From Tabrizicola soli (GTDB taxonomy: Bacteria > Pseudomonadota > Alphaproteobacteria > Rhodobacterales > Rhodobacteraceae): DNA of 64,000 nt. Of the stretch, positions 57,390-64,000 are shown piece by piece (position 1 is the first letter of the stretch; each line of letters begins with the position of its first letter). Both the position numbers and the translations under genes were made by a program. The notes under the pieces were generated by a model. It saw nothing but the letters and a program-made list of their open reading frames with translations, did not search any database and had not been told where the DNA came from. The stretch covers positions 166,130 through 230,129 of the forward strand of contig NZ_JAEACP010000003.1 of the NCBI RefSeq assembly GCF_015999335.1, written 5' to 3'.

Positions 57390-58445
57390 GGCCTCGACCA
57401 GCAGCGCCGTCCCGATCCCGCCTGCCGCCGCGATGGCGGCAAGGCCCCGGCCCGAGGTGAGGCCGTGGAACAAGCGCACGGCAAGGATCGCGCCAGAAGC
57501 GCCGACGGGATGGCCTCGCGCCAGCCCGCCGCCGCCGGGGTTGACCAGCCGGGGGTCGAGCCCCGCGCCCTCGACCACCGCGACGGCCTGGACAGCATAG
57601 GCCTCCATCACCTCGGCCATCTGCAAGGGTTCGCCGCGCCATACCGCCCGGATCGCCGCGACCGGGGCGAGGCCCGGCTCCATCGGATCGCCACCAAGGG
57701 TCGCACCGGCCAGAAGCGCCAACCCCCTGCCCTGCGCCACCCGGTCCGAGACCACCAGGCAGATTGCCGCCGCATCCGCCGCCACCGCCGCCGTGGCCGC
57801 GGTGACGCTGCCATGCACCACCGGCGCGCGGGAGAGGAGGCGGGGCGAGAGCCGGCGGGGAAAGGCGTCCCGCGCGACACCCATCAGCGGGACGATCTCG
57901 GCGGTATCCAGCGCCAGCGCCCTGGCATGGCTTTCCACCGCCCAGTCCTCCTGCCGCGCGCGGGTGATCCCCAGCCGCCCGGCCAGCCGGTCCGCCGCCT
58001 CGGCCATGTCGGGGTCGCGCTCGGGCCAGGGGGTGAAGGGAGCCTGCTCGTAGGGGACCGGCGGGCCGCCGCCTGGGTCGGTCGCAAGCCGCAGCGGGCG
58101 GCGGGAGTAGCTTTCGGCGCCCCCCGCCGCCACCACCTCGGCCGCGCCCGAATCGACCAGCGCCCGGGCAAGCAGGATCGCATCCAGCCCGCCCGCGCAT
58201 TGCCGGTCGATGCTCAGCCCGGCCGCATGCGGCAGCCCCGCCGCCAGCGCCACCCGCCGCGCGGGGTTGCCGCCGGCGCCAAGCGCGTTGGACAGGATCA
58301 CCTCATCCACCCGCGCCGGCGCGATCCCGGCATCGGCCAGCACGGCCTGCACCACGGGGGCGGCCAGATCCTCGATCCGCAGCCGGGCGAAGGCCCCGCC
58401 GCGCGGGACCACGGCGGTGCGGCGGGCGGCGATCAGACGGGCCAT
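57378..58445 (-). CDS. Thiolase-family protein lacking the second catalytic cysteine
   Basis: 355 residues of thiolase fold. The acyl-accepting Cys is present (SIDRQCAGGLDAILLARAL, Cys 83), as is the catalytic His (GGGGLARGHPVGASGA, His 312). At the C-terminal CxGGGxG site of classic thiolases it reads AAAGGIGTALLVE, so the general acid/base Cys is replaced by Ala (residue 339 by my alignment). The reaction may be atypical. It overlaps the ligase gene by 13 bases. In Bacillus subtilis a thiolase (yhfS) and an acyl-CoA ligase (yhfT) sit next to a bioY (yhfU). Confidence 0.8.
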   Translation of the reverse strand: MARLIAARRTAVVPRGGAFARLRIEDLAAPVVQAVLADAGIAPARVDEVILSNALGAGGNPARRVALAAGLPHAAGLSIDRQCAGGLDAILLARALVDSGAAEVVAAGGAESYSRRPLRLATDPGGGPPVPYEQAPFTPWPERDPDMAEAADRLAGRLGITRARQEDWAVESHARALALDTAEIVPLMGVARDAFPRRLSPRLLSRAPVVHGSVTAATAAVAADAAAICLVVSDRVAQGRGLALLAGATLGGDPMEPGLAPVAAIRAVWRGEPLQMAEVMEAYAVQAVAVVEGAGLDPRLVNPGGGGLARGHPVGASGAILAVRLFHGLTSGRGLAAIAAAGGIGTALLVEASGA

Positions 58446-59671
58446 GCGAGCCGCGCCCCGAGTGCCTTGAGGTCGGTCTTGCCGGAAGGCAGCACCGGCC
58501 AGTCCGCTTGCCAGATCAGCGCCTTGGGTGCCTTCAGCGGCCCAAGCTCGGCCCGCAGCCGCATCAGGATGGCGGCCTCGGCCCCCGGATCGCCCATCAC
58601 CATCGCCACCAGCACCACGCCGCGCCGGGCATCCGGAACCGGCAGGACGGCCGCCCGACGAACCCCCGGCAGGCTTTCGATCAACGCCTCGATCGCCTCA
58701 GGAAAGACGTTCTGGTCGGCCACGGTGACCATCCGCCCCGCGCGCCCGTCGAGATACAGGAACCCGCCCTCCAGCCGTCCGATCTCTCCGACCGTCAACC
58801 AGCCGTCGCGCCAGCGGGTCTTGCCTTGCACCGGGTCGGCGGCGGACGCCCCCCCTCCCTCTCCCTCCCCCTCAAGGGGGGAGGGAAGCGCGGGATGGAC
58901 GGCGTTCGCGGGGGCATCCGCGTAGCGCAGGAATAGATAGGGGCTGCGGGCCCAGACCTCTCCGGCCTCGATCCTGATCTCGACCCCCGGATAGGGGCGG
59001 CCGACCGATGCCTCGGGTGTCCCGTCATCGGCAAGGGTGATGAAGCTGGTCTCGGCCGCGCCGTAGAACTCGCGCACCTCGGCCGCCGGGGCCATGGCCG
59101 CGACCGCCGCCCGCAGCCGGGGGTCCAGCTTCGATCCCCCCACCAGCACCAGCCGCAGGTCGGGACAGGCGCCCTGCCCTTCCGCCAGCAGGCGCAACTG
59201 GGCCGGGGTGGCGTAGAGATGGGTAATGCCACGCCCGGCCAAGGCCTTGCGCTGCCGGTCCGGGCGCAGCGCGTCCAGAAGATGCACCGTAGCCCCCAGA
59301 TGCAGCCCTTCGACCGCGCCATAAAGCGCCAGCGAGTGCACCAGCCGCCCCAGCACCGCCACCCTTGCGCCGGGACCGATGCCGAAGCCCGCATTCACCG
59401 CGAAACTGGCGGTCCACGAGGCTTGCGTCCGCAGGATCCGGCGCGGCTGGCCGGTAGAGCCCGAAGTCAGCGTCTCGAACACCGGCTGGTCCCGGGGCAC
59501 GGGCGCCGGCTGGTCGGGCGCACCGATGCGGAAGGCGGGAAGGCCGATAGCAGCGGCGAGGCCCTGCGGGCTGTCGGGCAGCACCGGGCCGGCCAGCGGC
59601 TGGCGCGCAACCTCGCCCCCGGCGCCGTCGATGAGCCGCGCCGCCGGATGCCAGCGGAAGCCTTCGGTCAT
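58433..59671 (-). CDS. Compact AMP-forming acyl-CoA ligase, with in-frame repeat insertion
   Basis: 412 residues of the ANL superfamily: P-loop [12 protein letters not shown] (69-80), [28 protein letters not shown] (201-212), hinge-region [11 protein letters not shown], and the C-terminal catalytic lysine in [10 protein letters not shown] (Lys 398). About 100 residues shorter than usual, mostly at the N-terminus. Residues 259-283 (around [14 protein letters not shown]) interrupt the usual link to the [10 protein letters not shown] segment and are encoded by a REP-like palindrome. Coupled to aroQ upstream (ATGA) and to the thiolase downstream. Confidence 0.82.
   Translation of the reverse strand: MTEGFRWHPAARLIDGAGGEVARQPLAGPVLPDSPQGLAAAIGLPAFRIGAPDQPAPVPRDQPVFETLTSGSTGQPRRILRTQASWTASFAVNAGFGIGPGARVAVLGRLVHSLALYGAVEGLHLGATVHLLDALRPDRQRKALAGRGITHLYATPAQLRLLAEGQGACPDLRLVLVGGSKLDPRLRAAVAAMAPAAEVREFYGAAETSFITLADDGTPEASVGRPYPGVEIRIEAGEVWARSPYLFLRYADAPANAVHPALPSPLEGEGEGGGASAADPVQGKTRWRDGWLTVGEIGRLEGGFLYLDGRAGRMVTVADQNVFPEAIEALIESLPGVRRAAVLPVPDARRGVVLVAMVMGDPGAEAAILMRLRAELGPLKAPKALIWQADWPVLPSGKTDLKALGARLAWPV
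58862..58886. repeat. REP-like G/C palindrome inside the ligase gene
   Basis: TCCCTCCCCCT and AGGGGGGAGGGA form an inverted repeat with one extra G and a two-base loop. Translated on the minus strand it gives the [15 protein letters not shown] peptide often found where intergenic repeats have entered coding sequence. Coding here remains in frame. Confidence 0.6.
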
Positions 59672-60108
59672 GCGCCGAGCAGCGTCGCCATCCGGCGCAG
59701 CGCCAGAAGGTAGCCCTCGGTGCCGAAGCCCGCGATCACGCCCTCGGCCCGCGAGGAGACGTAGGAATGGTGCCGGAACGCCTCGCGCTTGTGGATGTTG
59801 GAGATATGCACCTCCAGCACCGGGCCGTCATAGGCGTTCAGCGCGTCCAGGATGGCGATCGAGGTATGGGAATAGGCGCCCGGATTGATGATGATCCCGG
59901 CCGAGCCGTCCCGCGCCTGGTGGATCCAGTCGACCAGCTGGCCCTCGTGGTTGGATTGCAGGGCGCGCAGGCGCAGGCCCAGATCCTCGGCCAGGTCGGC
60001 GCAGCGCGCGGCCACGTCGTCCAGCGTCTCGCGGCCATAGATTTCCGGCTGGCGCAGGCCGAGGAGGTTGAGGTTCGGGCCGTTCAGGAGGGTGACAAGC
60101 TTGGACAT
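59668..60108 (-). CDS. aroQ: 3-dehydroquinate dehydratase, type II
   Basis: Third step of the shikimate pathway. 146 residues with [19 protein letters not shown] (catalytic Tyr in PEIYG) at the N-terminus, [20 protein letters not shown] in the middle and [20 protein letters not shown] with the catalytic His. Typical type II dodecamer-forming enzyme. Its stop overlaps the ligase start by four bases, which places aroQ first in that unit. Confidence 0.96.
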   Translation of the reverse strand: MSKLVTLLNGPNLNLLGLRQPEIYGRETLDDVAARCADLAEDLGLRLRALQSNHEGQLVDWIHQARDGSAGIIINPGAYSHTSIAILDALNAYDGPVLEVHISNIHKREAFRHHSYVSSRAEGVIAGFGTEGYLLALRRMATLLGA

Positions 60109-60140
60109 GGGGCAAAGATTAGCCGGGCAAGCCCTTGAGC

Positions 60141-60195
60141 GAAAGAAAAAGATGGCGGCTTTCCGGGGCCTGACGGATCAGGTCGGAAAGCCGCC
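60141..60195 (-). terminator. Rho-independent terminator of metF
   Basis: On the minus strand arms GGCGGCTTTCCG and CGGAAAGCCGCC (60154-60165 and 60184-60195), with an internal CCTGA/TCAGG extension, are followed by TCTTTTTCTTTC. It begins 35 bases after the metF stop. A smaller GCCCC/GGGGC hairpin at 60212-60225 lies in between. Confidence 0.8.
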
Positions 60196-60230
60196 CAGGG
60201 AGACATCGTTCGCCCCTTTCGGGGCAGATC

Positions 60231-61097
60231 TCAGGCCACCTTCTCCAGCACCACCTCGGGCGTGATGCCCAGGGCGCGCACGACCTCGCGCGTCAGCTGC
60301 GGCCGGTTCAGGGTGTAGAAATGCAGGTCCTCGACCCCGCCCCGGATCAGCTTGTCGCAAAGCTGGGTGCATTGCGTCAGCGCCAGGAGATCCTCGCGCC
60401 CGTCGCGGGCGGCGGTGGCGAAGGCCTCGTCCAGCTTCGCGGGCACCTGCGCGCCACAACGGCCGGCGAATTTCTTCGCCCCCTCCCAACTGGTGATCGG
60501 CAGGATGCCGGGGATGATCGGGGCGTCGATCCCGGCCTTCACGCAGGCATCGCGGAAGCGGAAGAAGGTGTCGGCCTCGAAGAAGAACTGGGTGATGGCA
60601 CTGGAGGCCCCGGCGTCGATCTTGCGCTTGAGCCAGGTCACATCGGCGCCGCTGTCGGCGGCGTCGGGATGCGGCTCGGGATAGGCGCCGACGCGGATGG
60701 TGAACTTGCCGGTGCGGGCCAGCGTCTCGACCAGTTCGACCGAATTGGCGAAGCCCAAGGGGTGCGGCACGAAACGCGCGGCCCCTTTCGGCGCATCGCC
60801 ACGCAGCGCCACGATCTCGGTCACGCCGACGGCGGCATAGGCCTCGGCGATGGCCAGCGTCTCGGTCCGGGTGGCGTCGACGCAGGTGAGATGCGCGGCG
60901 ACCGGCAGGCCGTAGTTGCGGTGGATGGTCGAGACCGCCTCATGCGTCAGCGTCCGGGTGGTGCCGCCCGCGCCGTAGGTCACCGAGACGAAGGAAGGCT
61001 GCATCGGCGCCAGAGCCTGCACCGTCTCCCACAGGCGGAACGAGGCGTCCAGCGATTGCGGCGGGAAGAATTCGAAACTGATGCGGGGTGCGGGCAT
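60231..61097 (-). CDS. metF: 5,10-methylenetetrahydrofolate reductase
   Basis: FAD enzyme that makes 5-methyl-tetrahydrofolate for methionine synthase. 288 residues: ISFEFFPPQSLDASFRLWET at the N-terminus (catalytic Glu), SFVSVTYGAGGTTRTLTHEA, LRGDAPKG and the later QFFFEADTFFRFRDAC. The start at 61097 replaces a longer frame that would run through the intergenic region. Divergent from metR, a typical regulator-target pair, and ends in a strong terminator. Confidence 0.95.
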   Translation of the reverse strand: MPAPRISFEFFPPQSLDASFRLWETVQALAPMQPSFVSVTYGAGGTTRTLTHEAVSTIHRNYGLPVAAHLTCVDATRTETLAIAEAYAAVGVTEIVALRGDAPKGAARFVPHPLGFANSVELVETLARTGKFTIRVGAYPEPHPDAADSGADVTWLKRKIDAGASSAITQFFFEADTFFRFRDACVKAGIDAPIIPGILPITSWEGAKKFAGRCGAQVPAKLDEAFATAARDGREDLLALTQCTQLCDKLIRGGVEDLHFYTLNRPQLTREVVRALGITPEVVLEKVA

Positions 61098-61139
61098 GGG
61101 GCTCTCCTTCGATGGCCCCTTGTGGCAGGTTTCTCGATG

Positions 61140-61152
61140 TGAGACCAATTCA
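61140..61152. promoter_or_regulatory. Candidate MetR operator between metF and metR
   Basis: TGAG-ACCAA-TTCA matches the MetR consensus TGAA-N5-TTCA at 7 of 8 defined positions. It lies in the 85-base divergent intergenic region, where MetR would activate metF and repress itself. Confidence 0.5.
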
Positions 61153-61182
61153 TAGTTTTCACCTTCTTGATGAGGATCGCTC

Positions 61183-62091
61183 ATGTACATCGAGCTGCGC
61201 CATCTGCGCACGATCCGCGCGATCCAGCAGGCCGGGGGGCTGGCGCGGGCGGCCGAGATGCTGAACATGACGCAATCGGCCCTCAGCCATCAGGTGAAGG
61301 GGCTGGAGGACCAGGCGGGGATGGAGCTCTTCGTGCGCCGGTCGAAACCGATGCGCCTGTCGGCCGCCGGACACCGGATGCTGCGCGCGGCGGAGCGGAT
61401 CCTGCCCGAGATCGACGCGATGGAGGAGGAATTCCGCGCGCTTCGCGCCGGGCGGACGGGGCGGCTCCACATCGCCATCGAGTGCCACGCCTGTTTCGAC
61501 TGGCTCTTCCCGGTGCTGGAGCTGTTCCGCCACGCCTGGCCCGAGATCGACGTGGACATCAGGGCCGGCCTCGCCTTCGAGGCGCTGCCCGCCCTGAACC
61601 GCGAGGATGTGGACCTGGTGATCTCCTCGGACCGGGAACCGCCACCGGGGATCATGTTCAACCCGCTTTTCGACTATCATCCGACCTTCGTCGCCTCGGC
61701 GCAGAATCCGCTGGCCGAGAAGCCGTTCATCACCGCCGAGGATTTCCGCGACCAGGTGCTGATCACCTACCCCGTCGGCCGCGACAAGCTGGACATCTTC
61801 ACCGAGGTCCTGACCCCGGCCAAGGTCGAACCCCGGGCGCAGCGGACGGCGGAACTGACGGCGGTGATCCTGATGCTGGTGGGGTCGAACCGCGGGGTGG
61901 CGGTGCTGCCCGACTGGGTGATGCGCGAGGTCAAGACCAATGCCGACTACGTCACCCGCCCGCTCGGCCCCGATCCGGTGACCAAGCGCATGTATGCCGC
62001 GACGCGGGACGAGGATGTGGCCAAGCCCTACATCGCCCATTTCCTCCGCCTCGCCCGCAGCGAGCCGGTGAAGCTGCAGCGGGGTCTCTAG
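61183..62091 (+). CDS. metR: LysR-type regulator MetR
   Basis: 302 residues: N-terminal winged helix-turn-helix (MYIELRHLRTIRAIQQAGGL, then AAEMLNMTQSALSHQVKGLE) and a C-terminal effector domain (LHIAIECHACFDWLFPVLEL) with the acidic/hydrophobic pocket of the MetR group, which senses homocysteine. Position next to metF supports the assignment. The next gene (DUF1194) is 51 bases downstream. Confidence 0.9.
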   Translation: MYIELRHLRTIRAIQQAGGLARAAEMLNMTQSALSHQVKGLEDQAGMELFVRRSKPMRLSAAGHRMLRAAERILPEIDAMEEEFRALRAGRTGRLHIAIECHACFDWLFPVLELFRHAWPEIDVDIRAGLAFEALPALNREDVDLVISSDREPPPGIMFNPLFDYHPTFVASAQNPLAEKPFITAEDFRDQVLITYPVGRDKLDIFTEVLTPAKVEPRAQRTAELTAVILMLVGSNRGVAVLPDWVMREVKTNADYVTRPLGPDPVTKRMYAATRDEDVAKPYIAHFLRLARSEPVKLQRGL

Positions 62092-62097
62092 GGCGCT

Positions 62098-62125
62098 TTG
62101 CCGGACGGCCCCTTCGGTCTAGAAT
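62098..62125 (+). promoter_or_regulatory. Candidate promoter of the DUF1194 gene
   Basis: TTGCCG (62098-62103), 16 bases, TAGAAT (62120-62125), lying directly after the metR stop. The ATG at 62143 follows GGAGG, so this gene probably has its own promoter. Confidence 0.45.
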
Positions 62126-62142
62126 GTCCGGCGGAGGGCGTC

Positions 62143-62832
62143 ATGCGGACCTGTCTCCTCCTGCCCCTGCTTCTTTCTGCCGCCCCCGCGCTGGGGGACT
62201 GCCGCCTTGCGCTTGCCCTGGCGGTCGATGTCTCGCGGTCGATCGACGCCGCGGACTACGCGATCCAGACCGAGGGCCTGGCCGCGGCGCTGGAGGATGC
62301 CGAGGTCCGCGCCGCGATCTTCGGCCCCGAGGGGACGGTCGCGCTGTCCGTCTACCAGTGGAGCGGCCCGGCGCATCAGGATCTGGTCCAGCCCTGGGTC
62401 CTGCTGGAGACGCCCGAGGCGCTGGATGCGGCGATCTGGGCGATCCGCCGGGCGACCCGGCCCGAACGGCGGCAGGCCACCGCACTGGGTGAGGCCTTGC
62501 GCTATGGCGCGGGACTCCTCGCCGCCGCGCCCCCCTGCGCGCGCCGGGTGCTGGACGTGGCGGGCGACGGGCGCAGCAACCAGGGCCTGCCGGTCGCCAG
62601 CGTCTATGAGAGCGATCCGTTCGAGGGCATCACCGTCAACGCGCTGGCCATCGGCGAGCACGAACTGGACCTGACCCGCTATTTCCGCGACGAGGTGATC
62701 CGCGGCCCCGGCGCCTTTGTCGAGGTCGCCCCCCGGCAGGTCGACTATCCGCAGGCAATTCGCCGCAAGCTCCTGCGGGAACTCGAAGGTCCGCAGATCG
62801 GCCTGCTGCCCCGTCCCCGCACCCGAAGCTGA
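62143..62832 (+). CDS. DUF1194 (von Willebrand A-like) exported protein
   Basis: 229 residues with a signal peptide (MRTCLLLPLLLSAAPALGDC) and a vWA-like fold: MIDAS motif DVSRSIDAADYAIQTEG at about residue 30-46 (DxSxS) and SNQGLPVASVYESDPFEGIT later. The family is common in alphaproteobacteria and has no known function; metal-dependent protein binding in the envelope is plausible. The C-terminus ends in a short basic tail. Confidence 0.82.
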   Translation: MRTCLLLPLLLSAAPALGDCRLALALAVDVSRSIDAADYAIQTEGLAAALEDAEVRAAIFGPEGTVALSVYQWSGPAHQDLVQPWVLLETPEALDAAIWAIRRATRPERRQATALGEALRYGAGLLAAAPPCARRVLDVAGDGRSNQGLPVASVYESDPFEGITVNALAIGEHELDLTRYFRDEVIRGPGAFVEVAPRQVDYPQAIRRKLLRELEGPQIGLLPRPRTRS

Positions 62833-62855
62833 CGGTCCGCCCCCTTTCTTTCCCT

Positions 62856-62869
62856 GCCCCGACCGGCTA
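62856..62869 (+). promoter_or_regulatory. Candidate suhB promoter core, identical to one upstream of proS
   Basis: GCCCCGACCGGCTA, the same 14 bases as at 26906-26919, ends 33 bases before the suhB ATG. The following TAGC makes TATAGC, a fair -10, with a weak -35 (TTTCTT) 17 bases further up. Confidence 0.4.
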
Positions 62870-62901
62870 TAGCCCCGGGCCTGAACGACGTGGAGCGGAT
62901 G

Positions 62902-63687
62902 ATGCAGGGCTCGGCCAACCTCAACCTGATGATCAAGGCGGCGCGCAAGGCGGGGCGCAGCCTGGTGAAGGACTTCCGCGAGGTCGAGAACCTGCAGGTC
63001 TCGGCCAAGGGGCCGGGCGATTTCGTCACGAAGGCCGACCGCGAGGCCGAGCGGCTGATCAAGGAGGAACTCCTTGGCGGCCGCCCGACCTATGGCTGGC
63101 TGGGCGAGGAGACCGGTGCCGCAGCCGGGGCCGACCCGACCCGACGCTGGATCGTCGATCCCCTGGACGGGACCACGAACTTCCTGCACGGCATGCCGCA
63201 CTGGGCGGTCTCGATCGCTTTGGAGCACAAGGGCGAGATCGTCTCGGCCGTGGTCTATGACCCGGCCAAGGACGAGATGTTCTGGGCCGAGAAGGGCGCG
63301 GGCGCGTGGCTGAACGACAACCGCCGCCTGCGCGTCTCGGCCCGGCGCGCGATGCATGAGGCGGTCTTTGCCACCGGCGTACCCTTCGGCGCGAAGTCGA
63401 CGCTGCCCGCGATGCTGAAGGACCTCGGCCGCCTGATGCCGGCCTGCGCCGGCGTGCGGCGCTGGGGCGCGGCCTCGCTTGACCTGGCCTTCGTCGCCGC
63501 CGGCCGCTTCGACGGCTATTGGGAGCGCGAGGTTTCCGCCTGGGACGTGGCGGCGGGCATCCTCCTCGTCAAGGAGGCGGGCGGCATGGTGCAGGGTCTG
63601 CGCGAGGGTACCGATCCGCTGGACGGCGCGCTGATCGCGGCGAATGACGGGTTGTTCGATGGTTTCGCCAAGGTGCTCCGGGGCTGA
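62902..63687 (+). CDS. suhB: Inositol monophosphatase family protein
   Basis: Mg-dependent phosphatase, also known in enterobacteria as an rRNA transcription and ribosome factor. 261 residues: metal-binding EE of GWLGEETGAA, VDPLDGTTNFLHGMPHW, and the last metal Asp in SAWDVAAGILLVKEAGG. I chose the ATG at 62902 (MQGSANLNLMI) because GGAG lies six bases before it; GTG at 62890 and ATG at 62899 are alternatives. It is followed by array C. Confidence 0.92.
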   Translation: MQGSANLNLMIKAARKAGRSLVKDFREVENLQVSAKGPGDFVTKADREAERLIKEELLGGRPTYGWLGEETGAAAGADPTRRWIVDPLDGTTNFLHGMPHWAVSIALEHKGEIVSAVVYDPAKDEMFWAEKGAGAWLNDNRRLRVSARRAMHEAVFATGVPFGAKSTLPAMLKDLGRLMPACAGVRRWGAASLDLAFVAAGRFDGYWEREVSAWDVAAGILLVKEAGGMVQGLREGTDPLDGALIAANDGLFDGFAKVLRG

Positions 63688-63693
63688 GCACGG

Positions 63694-63761
63694 CCGGACT
63701 TTTCGAAAAGTCCGGACCGGAGCCTTCAAAGGCTCCGATGCGATTTCTTCGAAGAAATCGC
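63694..63761 (+). repeat. Tandem triple-hairpin array C (after suhB)
   Basis: Three inverted repeats: arms CCGGACTTTTC/GAAAAGTCCGG (63694-63715), CGGAGCCTT/AAGGCTCCG (63718-63737), GCGATTTCTTC/GAAGAAATCGC (63740-63761). Units 22, 20 and 22 bases with 2-base gaps, identical in layout to array A. It starts six bases after the suhB stop and ends about seven bases before the IS end. No T-run. Confidence 0.8.
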
Positions 63762-63768
63762 CCCTAGC

Positions 63769-64000
63769 TGTGAATTCTCAGGAGGTTGTTCACCCGAGGC
63801 GGGGTTAGGCTGCAATCGCCAAACTCCAGCCGAGGACCCCGCAGGATGAACAACCCGCACCAAGGTGCCCGCCTTACCGTCTACAGTCGAGAGCAGATCG
63901 TCGCCCGCCTCTGCGCGGGACAGAAGGCCGCCGAGGTGGCTGCCGCTTTCGGTGTTTCCCTCCGAACCGTGCGCAAGTGGCTGGCGCGGTTCCGCGCGGG
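63769..64000 (+). mobile_element. Left end of an IS481-type insertion sequence, cut by the window
   Basis: TGTGAATTCTCAGGAGG at 63769-63785 looks like the terminal inverted repeat (IS481 ends begin TGT), followed by a short leader and the transposase start at 63846. The other end and the target duplication lie outside the window, so the boundary is an estimate. It sits next to array C, a likely insertion site. Confidence 0.6.
63846..64000 (+). CDS. IS481-family transposase, N-terminal part
   Basis: 51 codons are visible before the window ends: MNNPHQGARLTVYSREQIVA followed by a helix-turn-helix (GQKAAEVAAAFGVSLRTVRK then WLARFRAG). This matches the N-terminus of IS481-type transposases (leucine-zipper/HTH, then a DDE domain not visible here). 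Its frame is open to position 64000; whether the gene is intact cannot be told. Confidence 0.7.
   Translation, partial: MNNPHQGARLTVYSREQIVARLCAGQKAAEVAAAFGVSLRTVRKWLARFRA

Overview
The window is GC-rich chromosomal DNA (hand-counted coding samples near 65% G+C) from an alphaproteobacterium, almost certainly of the Rhodobacter/Paracoccus group (Rhodobacterales). The evidence is a complete complex I operon in the order nuoA-B-C-D-E-F-G-H-I-J-K-L-M-N-birA with small accessory genes between the subunits, a NuoE with a long C-terminal extension, a short-form ProS, HdaA, the BioMNY biotin transporter, and a methylmalonyl-CoA pathway. I cannot decide the genus. There is no rRNA, tRNA, CRISPR array or phage module; the only mobile element is the left end of an IS481-type element at the right edge.

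Layout. 27-18459 (minus): nuo operon plus birA, read from a candidate promoter at 18530-18558. Eight extra small reading frames lie between subunit genes, most joined by ATGA or TGATG overlaps. 18951-22719 (minus): a four-gene unit MFS pump / DegT-type aminotransferase / membrane-anchored nuclease / metallo-hydrolase. 22942-28292: a HAD phosphatase, then divergent glmU-glmS (UDP-GlcNAc synthesis) and proS. 28409-30825: a HlyIII-family protein, facing a three-gene unit PepSY / cytochrome b561 / membrane-tethered LuxR-type regulator. 30825-39874 (plus): AI-2E-family permease, hdaA, ppk behind a PHO-box-like element, ppx, a VOC protein, an acetyltransferase, a TerB-DnaJ protein, an EEP-family hydrolase and a secreted protein. 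39890-48228 (mostly minus): the propionyl-CoA route (scpA, pccA, pccB) with small lipoproteins and a gene remnant. 48588-55413: topA, dprA, then divergent gabT, an ATP-grasp gene and a glycine-zipper lipoprotein. 55512-60108: bioMNY facing a thiolase / acyl-CoA ligase / aroQ unit. 60231-63687: metF and divergent metR, a DUF1194 protein and suhB, then the IS end.

How the genes connect. Biotin is a recurring theme: BioMNY imports it, BirA attaches it, PccA uses it, and propionyl-CoA carboxylase plus methylmalonyl-CoA mutase send propionyl-CoA to succinyl-CoA. ppk and ppx make and degrade polyphosphate.

The most unusual signals are non-coding. Tandem perfect hairpin arrays with a constant 22/2/20/2/22-base (or 20/3/20) layout lie 6-11 bases after the stop codons of ppk, pccA and suhB. 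Others are a bridging 10-codon frame between nuoC and nuoD, several promoters that imply leaderless mRNAs, and a cluster of TTGCGAA/TTTGCAAA sites before pccB. The most suggestive gene associations are PepSY-cytochrome b561-TM-LuxR and bioMNY-thiolase-acyl-CoA ligase. Everything here is read by eye; family names rest on motifs and remembered family features, not on searches.
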